Below, in pieces: positions 35,107 to 44,863 of a stretch of DNA of 64,000 nucleotides. How positions within the stretch are numbered: position 1 is the first letter of the stretch; each line of letters begins with the position of its first letter. A program made the translations under genes and the position numbers. Source of the DNA: Hyphomicrobiales bacterium (GTDB taxonomy: Bacteria > Pseudomonadota > Alphaproteobacteria > Rhizobiales > Rhizobiaceae); contig UCIA01000004.1 in NCBI GenBank assembly GCA_900472295.1, positions 1 to 64,000 on the forward strand, read 5' to 3'. Under the pieces are notes generated by a model. That model worked only from the letters and a program-made list of their open reading frames with translations, was not told the origin of the DNA and searched no databases.

Positions 35107-36819
35107 TCAGTCCAGCCGCATCAGGTTTCTGCCTTCGAGCTCTACAACAGCGGCCTCAACCTCGCGCGCGAGGCGCTCGGTGCTCCAGTCCAACGCCCGC
35201 CCGGCGATCGCGGCAATCTCCTGCAAATCGCGGCTCGTCAGCGAACCGCCAATGGCCAGGGTGCTGCGGCGCATGACGATATCGGCCAGGTGTTCGACGA
35301 ATTCGTTGCGCACGATGTAGTCGATTTCTGCCTTGCCATAGCCGTTGGAGTCCGGCAGGCGACCCTCATAATTCGCTCCCCACGTGGCGACCTGCACTGC
35401 TCTGGTCCCGTAGCGCGACAGCAATTGGTCGAGGCGCCCTCCCCCGGCGCCCGTTGCCTGCTGTGCCTCAGCCAGCCAGTCGGAGCGCGCCGCGGCATTG
35501 GCCGGAAAATCCGTCCCGCCGCCGATCGGCATCGACCGTGTCGTCACCTTGCGGCTGCGCTGCAGGCGGCTGAGCACGGTATCAGCGACTTCCTCGGCAA
35601 AACCACGGAACGTCGTCCATTTGCCACCGACCAGCGAAATGACCGCAAACGGTCTGTCGCCGTCCGGCTCGGCGACCGGCGCCGAATGATCGCGGCTGAT
35701 CAGCCCGGGCGTCGATGCTGCGGACGTCGGCAAGGGTCGGATGCCGCTATAGGCATAGACGATCTGGTCGCGTTCGAACGCCATGCCCGGCAGCAGCGTG
35801 CGCACGCTGTCGAGCAGATAGTCGACTTCTTCGGGTTCACAGCGCACCGCGTCCGGATTGTCGGCCTTGATGTCGGTCGAACCAACCAGCGCCAGGCCAA
35901 GATAGTCGTAGACCAGGCAGATGCGGCCGTCATCGGCCTCGAAGTAGAGCATGCGCCCGGCCAGGCTTTTGACCAGTTCGTCGTGCTTCAACAGGATATG
36001 CGAACCTTTTGTGCCGCCGATCATCTTCGAGGGCGCGCCAAGCAGTGCGTTGACGTCATCGATCCATGGACCGGCGGCGTTGATCACCAGCCTTGGCCGC
36101 ACCGAAAAAGGGATGCCGTTTTCCGGCTGGAAGGTGAGCACGCCATTGGCTGAAGCCACCAGCGCCGTGTAGTTCGCACTGGCGGAGGCTGTGTTTGCCT
36201 GCAGCCCGTCGAGGATCAGTTCCAGTACCAGCCGTTCCGGGTGGCTTATCTTGGCGTCGTAATAGGTGCCGGTGGCAACGATCGCAGGATTGAGCGCCGG
36301 CATCTCGCCCAGCGCCTGGCGCCGCCCGACCATGCGATGACGCGGCATGACCTGGTTTCGCGAGCCATAGAAGTCATAGATCATCAGGCCGATCTTGATC
36401 AGGACGGCGCCGCGGCTGCGCGGCGCGCTGGTCGAGCCGAACAGCGTTCGCAGCGCCGCCAGCATGCCCTTGCTCCACGAGAAGATCGGGATGACGGTCG
36501 GCAGCGGGCTGACATAGTGCGGCGCGTTTTGCAAAAGCAGATTGCGTTCGAGCGTCGACTGCGCCACCAGCCCGAACTCGCCGGTTTCGAGATATTTCAG
36601 GCCACCATGGATGAGCCGCGACGGCGCGGCACTGGTGCCCGAGCCGAAATCCGCCTTGTCGACGATCAGGCAGCTGACGCCTTGCGCGCACAGATCGCGA
36701 AACAGCCCTGCCCCGTTGATGCCGGCGCCAAGAATGACGACGTCGACCTCGCCGGTCCCGGCCATTGCGGCGAGACGCCCGGCGGGATTGTCCGCCCCTG
36801 CTCCATCCATTGGACTCAT
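35107..36819 (-). CDS. GlpD-like FAD-dependent polyol-phosphate dehydrogenase
   Basis: A 570-residue glycerol-3-phosphate dehydrogenase homologue. The FAD loop is VDVVILGAGINGAGLFRDLCAQG (about 25-47), with GTSAAPSRLIHGGLKYLETGEF after it. It is longer than EryB and clearly paralogous. Beside a LyxK-like kinase and a DeoR regulator it probably oxidises the phosphorylated form of another polyol, rather than plain glycerol 3-phosphate, though that cannot be excluded. The ATG at 36819 overlaps the DeoR stop (ATGA). Confidence 0.82.
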   Translation of the reverse strand: MSPMDGAGADNPAGRLAAMAGTGEVDVVILGAGINGAGLFRDLCAQGVSCLIVDKADFGSGTSAAPSRLIHGGLKYLETGEFGLVAQSTLERNLLLQNAPHYVSPLPTVIPIFSWSKGMLAALRTLFGSTSAPRSRGAVLIKIGLMIYDFYGSRNQVMPRHRMVGRRQALGEMPALNPAIVATGTYYDAKISHPERLVLELILDGLQANTASASANYTALVASANGVLTFQPENGIPFSVRPRLVINAAGPWIDDVNALLGAPSKMIGGTKGSHILLKHDELVKSLAGRMLYFEADDGRICLVYDYLGLALVGSTDIKADNPDAVRCEPEEVDYLLDSVRTLLPGMAFERDQIVYAYSGIRPLPTSAASTPGLISRDHSAPVAEPDGDRPFAVISLVGGKWTTFRGFAEEVADTVLSRLQRSRKVTTRSMPIGGGTDFPANAAARSDWLAEAQQATGAGGGRLDQLLSRYGTRAVQVATWGANYEGRLPDSNGYGKAEIDYIVRNEFVEHLADIVMRRSTLAIGGSLTSRDLQEIAAIAGRALDWSTERLAREVEAAVVELEGRNLMRLD

Positions 36820-37592
36820 GACGCTTTCGTCTTGACGATGCGCAGCTTCACGCCGGCCCGCTCAAGGCTCTGCGCCTGCGCGTCGCCCAGCCCCTCGGTC
36901 ACCAGCACGGCGTCGAAACTGGTCAGATCGTCGAAGACATGCAGCGCGATCCTGTCGAACTTTGCATGGTCGACCAGAAGGATGCGCTTGACCGATGCGG
37001 CCATCATCGCCTGCTTCACCCGCACGACATTCGGATCCTGGATGAAGGCAGTGGTTCCGGTGATCGCCGAAGCCGAACAGATCAGCACATTGGCGCGCAA
37101 CTGCGCCACGGCGTTCTCGCAGACGATGCCGATATAGGCATTGTAGGTGCCATGGTACTGGCCGCCGAGGCAGATGAAATCGATGTCGTCGACATTGGTC
37201 AGCAGTGCAGCCGTGGCCACGCTGTTGGTGATGACCGTCAGCGGCTTGACGTCAAGCAGCAACGTCGCGACCGCATTTGCCGTCGATGAATCGTCGAGCA
37301 TGACCACCTGGCCGGCTTCGACATAGTCCAGCGCCGCCCGCGCCAGCGCATCCTTCTCGGCCCTGTTGACCGTCACCCGGTAGCGAAACGCGCTCTCGTA
37401 GAGACCGGACGGCTGAACCGTCACCGCGCCATGCAGCTTGCGCAGCACGCCTTGCTGCGCAAGCCGGTCGATGTGCCGGTGGATGGTCATGCGCGACACC
37501 CCGAAATGCTCGACCAGATCGTCGATGCGCACCTGGCCGAGCTTGATCACATAGTCGGCGATCTCCTCGCGTCGTTCGTCGGCCTTGATCAT
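36816..37592 (-). CDS. DeoR-family transcriptional repressor
   Basis: A 258-residue DeoR protein. The N-terminal HTH is REEIADYVIKLGQVRIDDLVEHFGVSRMTIHRHIDRL (8-44), and the C-terminal DeoRC effector domain contains DDSSTANAVATLL and ITNSVATAALL. It should sense a sugar phosphate, presumably the product of the adjacent kinase. Its start overlaps the kinase stop and its stop overlaps the dehydrogenase start. The operator in the promoter at 39236-39265 is a candidate site. Confidence 0.88.
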   Translation of the reverse strand: MIKADERREEIADYVIKLGQVRIDDLVEHFGVSRMTIHRHIDRLAQQGVLRKLHGAVTVQPSGLYESAFRYRVTVNRAEKDALARAALDYVEAGQVVMLDDSSTANAVATLLLDVKPLTVITNSVATAALLTNVDDIDFICLGGQYHGTYNAYIGIVCENAVAQLRANVLICSASAITGTTAFIQDPNVVRVKQAMMAASVKRILLVDHAKFDRIALHVFDDLTSFDAVLVTEGLGDAQAQSLERAGVKLRIVKTKAS

Positions 37593-39112
37593 GCTTCTCC
37601 CTCCGGCCGCGCCAGCCTTTCGATTGCCGGCCAATGCGACTTCATCTGCTCGGCGATGCGGCAGTAGAGCGAAAACCGCTCGTTGAACACAGCACTGGAG
37701 GCCGGCGCTGGCTGATATGTCCGCGTCGTCATGACGACCTGCCTTGCACCCTCTTGCGGCGTCTTGAACAAGCCGACCGCGGCACCTGCGCAAAGCGCGG
37801 CACCCAAAGCCGCGGTCTCATCCGTCGATGTGACAGTGACGGGGGCGTTCAGCACGTCGGCAAACATCTGCACGAAAGCAGGATTGCGCGAACCGCCGCC
37901 AGTCAGGCGGATCTCGCTGACAGCAAAGCCGTCACGCAAAGCTTCGACATGGGTGCGGTGATTGAAGACTATGCCTTCCAGAACCGCCTTCAACATGTCG
38001 CCGCGATTGTGCCAGCCATGAAGGCCAACAAAGCTGCCGCTGGCCATTCCGCCATAGGGAGAGCCGAACAGATAGGGGTGAAACAGGATGGTCGAAGGTT
38101 TTTTCAGCGCGGCGTCGATCTCGCCTGCCAGCAGTTCATGAATGGAGCCGCCATCCGTCCTGTCCTGTTCCGCGCGGCAGAACGCGTCGAGAAACCAGTC
38201 GTAGTTTGCGGTCGAGGCCGGCGAGATCGCCATGTTGTTCCAGCGGCCGGGGTCGATGGCGTTGCGGCAGAACCAGCGCGGGTCGACGCGCGGCTGCGAT
38301 GAAACAACTTCGTTGATGGAATAGGTCCCGGCGACAATGCTGAGCGTACCTTCCTCATGGCCGCCCATGCCAAGTGCGGAGGCGGTCACATCATGCAGGC
38401 CACAGGCGACCGGCGTGCCCTTGGACAGGCCAGTCATGCCGGCGGCCTCCGCGGTGACATCACCGACGATGGCGGCCGAATGCGCCACCGGCGGCAGCGC
38501 ATCGAAAAGATCGTCCAGGCCGAAGATGCGCATCGCTTCCGGCGCGAAGGCTTGCGTGCGGAAATCCGTGAAGGAGGTGCTCGCCTCCGTCCGGTCGGTG
38601 CCGATCGTGCCGGTCAGGCAAAATCGAAGCCAGTCCTTGCAGGCCAGCACATGGCCGATGCGCCCATAGCAGTCCGGATCGTTCCGCCTGATCCAGGCCA
38701 GCAGCGCCGAGGGCGCCGAAACATGCGGCGCCTGGCCGGTCAGCGCCAGCGCTTCGTCGAAAACCGAACCCGCGGCCCATCTGTCGACAATCTCGCCCGC
38801 ACGGCTGTCGAGCGAAAGGATTCCAGGGCCTAGCGGCCGGCGGTCCTTGTCGAGCAGATACAGCCCGTCGCCATGCGCGGTCGCCGCCACCGCCTTGATG
38901 TCGTCGGCCGGGCGGCCACATAACGTGATCGCCTCCCTGATCGCCTCGGCGGTCGCTTGCCAGAGGCCAGCCATATCGCGTTCCACCCAGCGCGCATGCG
39001 GCATCGATTGCGGAACCCGCCGCCGCGCCACCGACAGCTGCGTGCCGTCGGCATCGAAGATCACTGCTTTGGTGACGGTGAGGCCATTGTCGATTCCGAG
39101 CAGGCTGGGCAT
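37589..39112 (-). CDS. FGGY carbohydrate kinase, L-xylulokinase (LyxK)-like
   Basis: A 507-residue FGGY kinase that resembles E. coli LyxK more than EryA: LLGIDNGLTVTKAVIFDADG, WVERDMAGLWQ, GDGLYLLDKDRRPLGPGILSLDSRAGEIV, and LTGGGSRNPAFVQMFADVLNAPV. It is the first gene of the leftward kinase-DeoR-dehydrogenase operon. Phosphorylation of a C4-C6 polyol or ketose is expected; because the next catabolic gene oxidises a polyol phosphate, a polyol substrate is the better guess. Confidence 0.82.
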   Translation of the reverse strand: MPSLLGIDNGLTVTKAVIFDADGTQLSVARRRVPQSMPHARWVERDMAGLWQATAEAIREAITLCGRPADDIKAVAATAHGDGLYLLDKDRRPLGPGILSLDSRAGEIVDRWAAGSVFDEALALTGQAPHVSAPSALLAWIRRNDPDCYGRIGHVLACKDWLRFCLTGTIGTDRTEASTSFTDFRTQAFAPEAMRIFGLDDLFDALPPVAHSAAIVGDVTAEAAGMTGLSKGTPVACGLHDVTASALGMGGHEEGTLSIVAGTYSINEVVSSQPRVDPRWFCRNAIDPGRWNNMAISPASTANYDWFLDAFCRAEQDRTDGGSIHELLAGEIDAALKKPSTILFHPYLFGSPYGGMASGSFVGLHGWHNRGDMLKAVLEGIVFNHRTHVEALRDGFAVSEIRLTGGGSRNPAFVQMFADVLNAPVTVTSTDETAALGAALCAGAAVGLFKTPQEGARQVVMTTRTYQPAPASSAVFNERFSLYCRIAEQMKSHWPAIERLARPEGEA

Positions 39113-39662
39113 GATACCGCCTCATTCAGCAACTGGCGATGCGCACTTGCAAGCGATCCTGCAGGCTGAGGCAAGGGCGACAGGCAATGGAGCAAAGCGA
39201 TATTAAAGCGGCAGGTACCTTGCGGGTCAAAACGAACCATATTCCGTTGTTAATTTAACGTCAATATGTGAGATCGGCGTACAGAAGTCCATAAACTTTG
39301 ACGACCTCAAGAGGAAAAAGATCGTAAAACGGCTTATTTTTTAACTCTTTTTGACAATAAAATGTACCACTCTGCTCGTTCTATTTTCCAGAAAACGCGT
39401 GCTTGGCAGGCTGGTTGGCCATCGCTGGCCGGATGCAGACCCCCGGGCGGGTGGCTCGCGATCAATCTCGCCAAATGCACTCCGAGCCGCTACGACGGGC
39501 CATGCCCGCTCTTTTTCGGCGTTGTCGACTGCGCCCTTGCGCCGGATGGCACGCGCAATGTGCGTCTGCTTTCAGGCCTCTGCTGCACATTCGAGCTCGG
39601 CAAAATGCTCGCCCATCAGCGTGAACTCCCGCTTTCATCGGCTCATGCGCCCCTGGACTGAA
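39113..39662. other. Intergenic region upstream of the kinase operon
   Basis: A 550-base gap. The left part is AT-rich and holds the kinase promoter at 39236-39264. The right part (39380-39660) has coding-like GC content and a 99-codon rightward frame, but I recognise no family and see no RBS, so I do not call a gene. A rightward TTGACA lies near 39352. Confidence 0.5.
39236..39265 (-). promoter_or_regulatory. Kinase operon promoter, twin of the ery promoter
   Basis: On the minus strand TTGACG (39264-39259), a 17-base spacer and TATGGT (39241-39236). The spacer starts with the near-palindrome GTTAAWTTAAC, and the 17-mer GTTAATTTAACGTCAAT (39249-39265, plus strand) differs from the ery copy only at the central base. 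Confidence 0.7.
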
Positions 39663-40565
39663 CTACCCGAGAGTCTGACTGGCGAGGGCATAGGTCATCG
39701 GTCCCGTTGCGCGGCCGACGGCAAAATCGGAGAGGCGTTTGCCCATCGACATGGTGAGTACTGTGTCAAAGACCGGCATCCCGGCGTGCGACAGAAAGGC
39801 GGCGAACTCGCCATTGTCCATGTGGGTGTCGATCCGCAGGAAAGACCCCGAATGGTCGGTCACGTGCGGCCGGACGACCGCTACCGCCTCAGTGTCGCTT
39901 TCCGCCACGACCGGCCCCACGACATGGCCTCGCCCGAACGGCCGGCAGAGCGCGAAAGCGTTCAGCGTGTCACCCTTGAAAAGACCATAGCCAGCCGAGT
40001 GCGCGAAAAGCTTTTCGATGAGCGCCGCCCGCCTGACGCCAAATCCCATCGCGTCAAGCGCGATCACCGAGGGAACATCTCTTGTGTCCAGGGCTCGGAT
40101 ATCGCCCCGCGTCTCCGTTGATCCGCCCATCGTCTGCGCGTGGGCAATGCCCTGGCATTGATAGACGGTCTTTTCGGGCAGGAAATCCAGCGAAAGATAG
40201 AGCCGCCTTGCCGCCCGGGTCGCATTGAGGCGCAGATCGCGGCCGCCTACCTTGTCGAAGACACGCTTCATCAGCCATTGCCCCGCCCCCAGCGTCTGCA
40301 GGCGCGGCGAGGTGATGACCATGCCCACGGTCGCGAAATCGGCGCCATGCGCAAACCACATGGCCGAGCCGAGAACCCTGCCGATCTCGTCAAGCGCCAC
40401 GAAGCCGTGCCCCGATTCGCGCAGGAATTGCCAGTCCTCGGCGCGATGCGGCCATCCCACAGCCAGGGAGAGTGCGTGCAACCGGTCCAGTTCGACGCCT
40501 TCGATGTCGCCGATCCGCATCGAGAAAGTATCGATTTTCAAGCTTTCGGACGGCTTCAATTTCAT
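39663..40565 (-). CDS. GNAT acetyltransferase with C-terminal second domain (copy 1)
   Basis: A 300-residue GNAT protein. The N-terminal GNAT fold includes GFVALDEIGRVLGSAMWF and the acetyl-CoA loop region ITSPRLQTLGAGQWLMKRVF; the C-terminal half resembles the Acetyltransf_18 domain. It is paralogous to the GNAT at 49690 (same layout, both ending YALA.Q.LG). The start at 40565 is chosen over 40676 for lack of coding character upstream. The substrate is unknown; it diverges from the deacetylase gene at 40805. Confidence 0.8.
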   Translation of the reverse strand: MKLKPSESLKIDTFSMRIGDIEGVELDRLHALSLAVGWPHRAEDWQFLRESGHGFVALDEIGRVLGSAMWFAHGADFATVGMVITSPRLQTLGAGQWLMKRVFDKVGGRDLRLNATRAARRLYLSLDFLPEKTVYQCQGIAHAQTMGGSTETRGDIRALDTRDVPSVIALDAMGFGVRRAALIEKLFAHSAGYGLFKGDTLNAFALCRPFGRGHVVGPVVAESDTEAVAVVRPHVTDHSGSFLRIDTHMDNGEFAAFLSHAGMPVFDTVLTMSMGKRLSDFAVGRATGPMTYALASQTLG

Positions 40566-40804
40566 GCCTCTGAGAGATGCCGCAATAGAGGGGAGATGCG
40601 CGATGGCACCCTTGCCCTCGCCAACGCTAAACAACCAGACCCACATGATCTGTTCGAAAGCCGCGCGCCAACGCAAGATTCAACTGAAACATTTCCACTT
40701 TCGGCACGCAATCGCGAAACAATGCCGACATCCTCTCGGGAAATCTAGCAGCACACGGTCGACGGCACCGAGCCCGGCGAAACTGAAATGCTTTGAGGGC
40801 TGGA

Positions 40805-41929
40805 ATGGACGTCTTCGACATCCTCGACCGTCTGGTCGCCTTTCCATCGGTCGCCGGCAAGCCGAACGGCGATATCGCCAGCTGGATCGAGGCCTATCTC
40901 GCAGAACACGGAACTCGGGTCACAGTAGTGCCGGGGCCGGAAGGCGACCGTTTCAATCTTTTCGCGACGGTCGGTTCCGCCGATATGCCGGGCTACATCC
41001 TGTCCGGCCACATGGACGTCGTTCCCGCCGGCGAGCCGCAATGGAGTTCGGCTCCTTTCACGCTGCGCCGGGAGGGCGAACGGCTTTACGGGCGCGGGAC
41101 CACGGACATGAAGGGGTTTCTTGCCGCGGTGCTCGCAGCCGTGCCTGCGCTGGCGAAACTGCGCCTTTTCAGGCCAATCCACCTTGCCTTCTCCTATGAC
41201 GAGGAGGTTGGCTGCCGCGGCGTGCCGCACCTGATCGCCCGCCTTCCCGAACTTTGCGCCAAGCCGCTCGGCGTCATCGTCGGCGAGCCGAGCGGCATGC
41301 GCGCCGTGCGCGGCCACAAGGGCAAAGCGGCCGGCCGCGTAACCATCGAAGGGCGCTCCGGCCATTCTTCACGGCCTGACCTAGGGCTCAACGCTATCCA
41401 TGCGATCTCCGAAGCGCTGAGCGCGGCCGTGAGCGAAGCCGAGCGGCTGACGCACGGTCCGTTCAACTCGGCCTTCGAGCCGGCCTACTCCTCGCTGCAG
41501 GCCGGCGTGATCGCAGGCGGACAGTCGGTCAACATCATTCCCGACAGTTGCACGCTGGACCTGGAAGCACGCGCCATACCCGGTGTCGACCCGGCGAGCC
41601 TGCTCGCGCCGGTCAAGGCGCGGGCCGAGGCCCTCGCAGCCGAGGGCTTTTTGGTCGAGTGGACGGCGATGAGCGCCTATCCGGCGCTGTCGCTGCCGCG
41701 AGACGCGGCGCTGGCGGCACTGCTGCGCGAACTGACCGGCGAAGCACCGCTAGCCGCCGTCAGCTACGGCACCGAAGCCGGGCTCTACCAGGCCGCCGGC
41801 TTCGATGCGATCATCTGCGGGCCGGGCAACATCGACCGCGCCCACAAGCCGGACGAATACATTCTAGCCAGCGAACTCATTGCTTGCCAGCGGATGATCG
41901 AAGCGCTGGGCGCGCGCTGCGTGGCCTGA
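40805..41929 (+). CDS. M20 metallo-deacetylase, acetylornithine deacetylase (ArgE)-like
   Basis: A 374-residue M20 hydrolase. Metal and catalytic residues are visible: His69-x-Asp71 (SGHMDVVP), Asp101 (GRGTTDMKGF), Glu133-Glu134 (YDEEVGCRG), and a C-terminal His in GNIDRAHKPDEYI. The dimerisation insert contains RSGHSSRP. It should remove an acyl group from an N-acyl amino acid or amine. Start of a rightward operon; placed next to GNAT and oxidase genes, a catabolic rather than arginine-biosynthetic role is likely. Confidence 0.85.
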   Translation: MDVFDILDRLVAFPSVAGKPNGDIASWIEAYLAEHGTRVTVVPGPEGDRFNLFATVGSADMPGYILSGHMDVVPAGEPQWSSAPFTLRREGERLYGRGTTDMKGFLAAVLAAVPALAKLRLFRPIHLAFSYDEEVGCRGVPHLIARLPELCAKPLGVIVGEPSGMRAVRGHKGKAAGRVTIEGRSGHSSRPDLGLNAIHAISEALSAAVSEAERLTHGPFNSAFEPAYSSLQAGVIAGGQSVNIIPDSCTLDLEARAIPGVDPASLLAPVKARAEALAAEGFLVEWTAMSAYPALSLPRDAALAALLRELTGEAPLAAVSYGTEAGLYQAAGFDAIICGPGNIDRAHKPDEYILASELIACQRMIEALGARCVA

Positions 41930-41941
41930 AGGAGAACCGGG

Positions 41942-42865
41942 ATGACATTCCTGTTCAATTCCGATGCGCGTCGCGGCGCGATCTTCGCCGACGCCTTCGC
42001 CAGAGAATTGCCGGACCGCCCCTTCACGATGGATGCCGCAACGGTCGATCCCGACGCCGTACGCTACCTCATGACCTGGACCGTGCCGGATGACCTCGCC
42101 CGCTATAGGAACCTCGAGATCCTGTTTTCCCTCGGCGCAGGCGTTGACCAATTCCGCTTCGATGCAGTGCCGGCGAAGGTGAAGATCGTGCGCATGATCG
42201 AGGAAGGCATAGTTCGCATGATGCAGGAGTATGTGACGCTTGCCGTGCTCGCTTTGCACCGCAACCTGCCGGGATATTTGGCGCAGCAACGCGCCGGCGA
42301 TTGGCATGATATCCCACAGCTCCAGGCCGGGTCGCGCCGGCTCGGCGTGCTCGGGCTTGGGCAGCTCGGCGAGGCCGTTCTCGATCGGCTGAAGCCCTTC
42401 GGCTTCCCGCTCGCCGGATGGAGCCGCTCGCCGCGGCAGATGGAGGGCGTGACCTGTCATCATGGCGAGTTCGGACTGGAGCAGATGTTGGCAACCAGCG
42501 ACATACTGGTCTGCCTGCTGCCGTTGACCGAAGATACGCGCGGTTTCCTGAACGCCGATCTGTTTGCGAAGCTGCCTAGGGGCGCTGCGCTTGTCCACAC
42601 GGGCCGGGGCCCGCAGCTCGACCATGAAGCGCTTGTCGCCGCGCTGAACAGCGCTCAACTCTCCGCTGCGATGATCGACGTCACAGATCCCGAACCGCTG
42701 CCCCCGAGCCATCCGTTCTGGTCGCATCCGAAGATCATCCTGACCCCGCATGTCGCCAGCGTCACCCAGCCCGCGACGGCCGCACGCGCCGTCATCGACA
42801 ACATCAGGCGCTACCACGCCGGGCTCGACCCGATCGGGCTCGTCGATCGGTCGCGCGGCTACTGA
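41942..42865 (+). CDS. D-2-hydroxyacid dehydrogenase, glyoxylate/hydroxypyruvate reductase A-like
   Basis: A 307-residue GhrA-type reductase. The NAD(P) loop is [17 protein letters not shown], the catalytic Arg is in HTGRGPQLD and the catalytic His in [19 protein letters not shown] precedes the ATG. It would reduce a 2-keto acid such as glyoxylate or hydroxypyruvate, or work in reverse on a 2-hydroxyacid intermediate. Confidence 0.87.
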   Translation: MTFLFNSDARRGAIFADAFARELPDRPFTMDAATVDPDAVRYLMTWTVPDDLARYRNLEILFSLGAGVDQFRFDAVPAKVKIVRMIEEGIVRMMQEYVTLAVLALHRNLPGYLAQQRAGDWHDIPQLQAGSRRLGVLGLGQLGEAVLDRLKPFGFPLAGWSRSPRQMEGVTCHHGEFGLEQMLATSDILVCLLPLTEDTRGFLNADLFAKLPRGAALVHTGRGPQLDHEALVAALNSAQLSAAMIDVTDPEPLPPSHPFWSHPKIILTPHVASVTQPATAARAVIDNIRRYHAGLDPIGLVDRSRGY

Positions 42866-42888
42866 AGTCCAACCGGAAAGGCCATCCA

Positions 42889-43242
42889 TTGTCCCTGCTC
42901 AAGACCCTCGATACCAACCCTGCCTCTCCGCCGCGCGAATCCAGGGCGCTGCCCGAACGGCTGATTGCCGGCGACCCCGCCTTCAAGACCTGGGCGCAGG
43001 ACGCCGCCAAGGACGATCTCGTCCACACCGGCGTCTGGGAAGCGACGCCCGGCGAGACGCGCTCGATCAAGGGCGAGACTTTCGAGTTCTGCCACATCCT
43101 CACCGGCGTGATTGAAATCACGCCCGATGGCGGCGAGGCGGTGACCTACCGCGCCGGCGACAGCTTCGTAATGAAGCCCGGCTTCACCGGTGTCTGGAAG
43201 ACCATCGAAACAGTGCGCAAAATCTATGTGACGGTCGGGTAA
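42889..43242 (+). CDS. Cupin-domain protein (DUF861/EutQ-like)
   Basis: A 117-residue single cupin: GVWEATPGETRSIKGETFEFCHILTGVIEITPDGGE and YRAGDSFVMKPGFTGVWKTIETVRKIYV. The fold is that of small Cupin_3 proteins seen beside amine and ureide catabolic genes. A TTG at 42889 is the only start in place, with GGAAAGG about 9 bases upstream. Precise activity is unknown. Confidence 0.8.
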   Translation: MSLLKTLDTNPASPPRESRALPERLIAGDPAFKTWAQDAAKDDLVHTGVWEATPGETRSIKGETFEFCHILTGVIEITPDGGEAVTYRAGDSFVMKPGFTGVWKTIETVRKIYVTVG

Positions 43243-43388
43243 TGCCGTCTGAGCGAAGCGCTGGCCCGCAACAGATTTTGCCGTCCCTCATACCCAGCAC
43301 GCAACAATCATCCGTGACCGATCATCGAACGGCGCATGCTGCGCCGTTGCTCGCGCTAGGCTCCTCCGGAAATTGCAGAGTGGTGTCC

Positions 43389-44852
43389 ATGGGCCTGAGC
43401 TTCGATCCTGACCGTGTCTCCCTTTCCATCGGCCATTTCATCGGCGGAGAGCTGATCGCGGCCGAGGGCGCGATCGAGATGCGCCGACCGTCCGATGGGA
43501 ACGCATACGCCGCCGGCCCGGTGGCCGGCGCCGATATGGTCGACCGTGCAGTGGAAAGCGCCAAGGCGGCGCTGAAGGCGAGCAACTGGGGCGGCGTCCG
43601 CCCGCGCGAGCGCACCAGGGCACTCCAGGCCTGGGCCGACCTGATCGAAGCGGAAGCCGAAACGCTGGCCAGGATCGAGGCGCTGTGCTCGACGCGGCCC
43701 GTCGGCCAGCTCATCGCCGGCGACATTGCCATAACCGCCGAGCAGATCCGCTTTTTTTCCGAGTTCGCCGACAAGGAAGGCAGCGAGCTTGTGCCCACGG
43801 ACGATGCCAGCCTCGGCATGATCATGAGCGAGCCCTATGGCGTGGTCGGCGCGATCACGCCCTGGAATTTTCCCATCTCCATGGCTGGATGGAAGCTCGG
43901 CCCGGCGCTGGCCGCGGGCAACGCGGTGGTGCTGAAGCCGTCGGAAATGACGCCCTTCTCGGCAGTCTACATGGCAGAGCTCGCAACCCGGGCGGGCCTG
44001 CCGGCCGGGCTTGTCAACGTAGTGCTCGGCGATGGGCCGACAACGGGCACGGCGCTGACCGGTCATCCCGACATCGCCAAGGTCTCCTTCACCGGCTCGA
44101 CGCGCGCCGGCTCGGCCATCATGGAGAATATCGCCCGCGCCGGCGTCAAGCCGATGACGCTGGAACTCGGCGGCAAGAGCCCTCAGATCGTCTTTGCCGA
44201 TGCCGATCTGGACAAGACGGCGACAGCGATCGCCGGCAGCGTCACCTTCAACGCCGGCCAGGCCTGCGTCGCCGGCACGCGCCTGATCGTCGAGAGGAGC
44301 GCTGCCGACAGGCTGACGGCCGCGATCCTGGAGAAGATGAAGGCGGCCCGGCCCGGCCCGACCTGGGACGAGGCGACGCACTATTCGCCCATCATCTCGG
44401 AACGACAGCGGGCGCGTGTCGATAACATCGTGCGGGCGGCCGTCGAGGCCGGCGGCGAATGCCTGACCGGTGGCAATTTCATGGACAGTCCAGGCTATTT
44501 CTACGAGCCGACGCTGATCGCCAATGTCGATCAGGCCAATCCTGCCATCATCGAGGAAATCTTCGGCCCGGTCCTGACCGTGCAGACCTTCGAGACCGAG
44601 GAAGAGGCGTTGGCGCTGGCCAGCCATCCGACTTACGGGCTGGCTTCCGGCCTGTTCGCCACCGACCTCTCCCGCACCATCCGCTTCGCACGCAAGCTCG
44701 AAGCGGGCACCGTCTGGGTCAACCGCTACAGCCGCTCTCGCGACCATATCCTGCCGACCGGTGGCTACAAGCGCTCCGGCATCGGCAAGGACCTCGGCCG
44801 CGACGCGTATCTTGCCAACCGCAGGACCAAGAGCGTCCTGATCAGCCTGTGA
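43389..44852 (+). CDS. NAD(P)+-dependent aldehyde dehydrogenase (copy 1)
   Basis: A 487-residue aldehyde dehydrogenase with TPWNFPIS (Asn160), general base Glu259 (LELGGKSP) and nucleophile Cys293 (GQACVAGTR). An open frame begins at 43242, but residues before the ATG at 43389 are not like the family. Its substrate is probably an aldehyde produced by the FAD oxidase or aminotransferase of this island. Confidence 0.9.
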   Translation: MGLSFDPDRVSLSIGHFIGGELIAAEGAIEMRRPSDGNAYAAGPVAGADMVDRAVESAKAALKASNWGGVRPRERTRALQAWADLIEAEAETLARIEALCSTRPVGQLIAGDIAITAEQIRFFSEFADKEGSELVPTDDASLGMIMSEPYGVVGAITPWNFPISMAGWKLGPALAAGNAVVLKPSEMTPFSAVYMAELATRAGLPAGLVNVVLGDGPTTGTALTGHPDIAKVSFTGSTRAGSAIMENIARAGVKPMTLELGGKSPQIVFADADLDKTATAIAGSVTFNAGQACVAGTRLIVERSAADRLTAAILEKMKAARPGPTWDEATHYSPIISERQRARVDNIVRAAVEAGGECLTGGNFMDSPGYFYEPTLIANVDQANPAIIEEIFGPVLTVQTFETEEEALALASHPTYGLASGLFATDLSRTIRFARKLEAGTVWVNRYSRSRDHILPTGGYKRSGIGKDLGRDAYLANRRTKSVLISL

Positions 44853-44863
44853 AGAGATGCCCG

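Noticed and set aside
39362..39661. A 99-codon rightward frame in the gap before the GNAT gene
   Set aside because: No RBS, no recognisable family and unusual composition; left as unexplained intergenic DNA.
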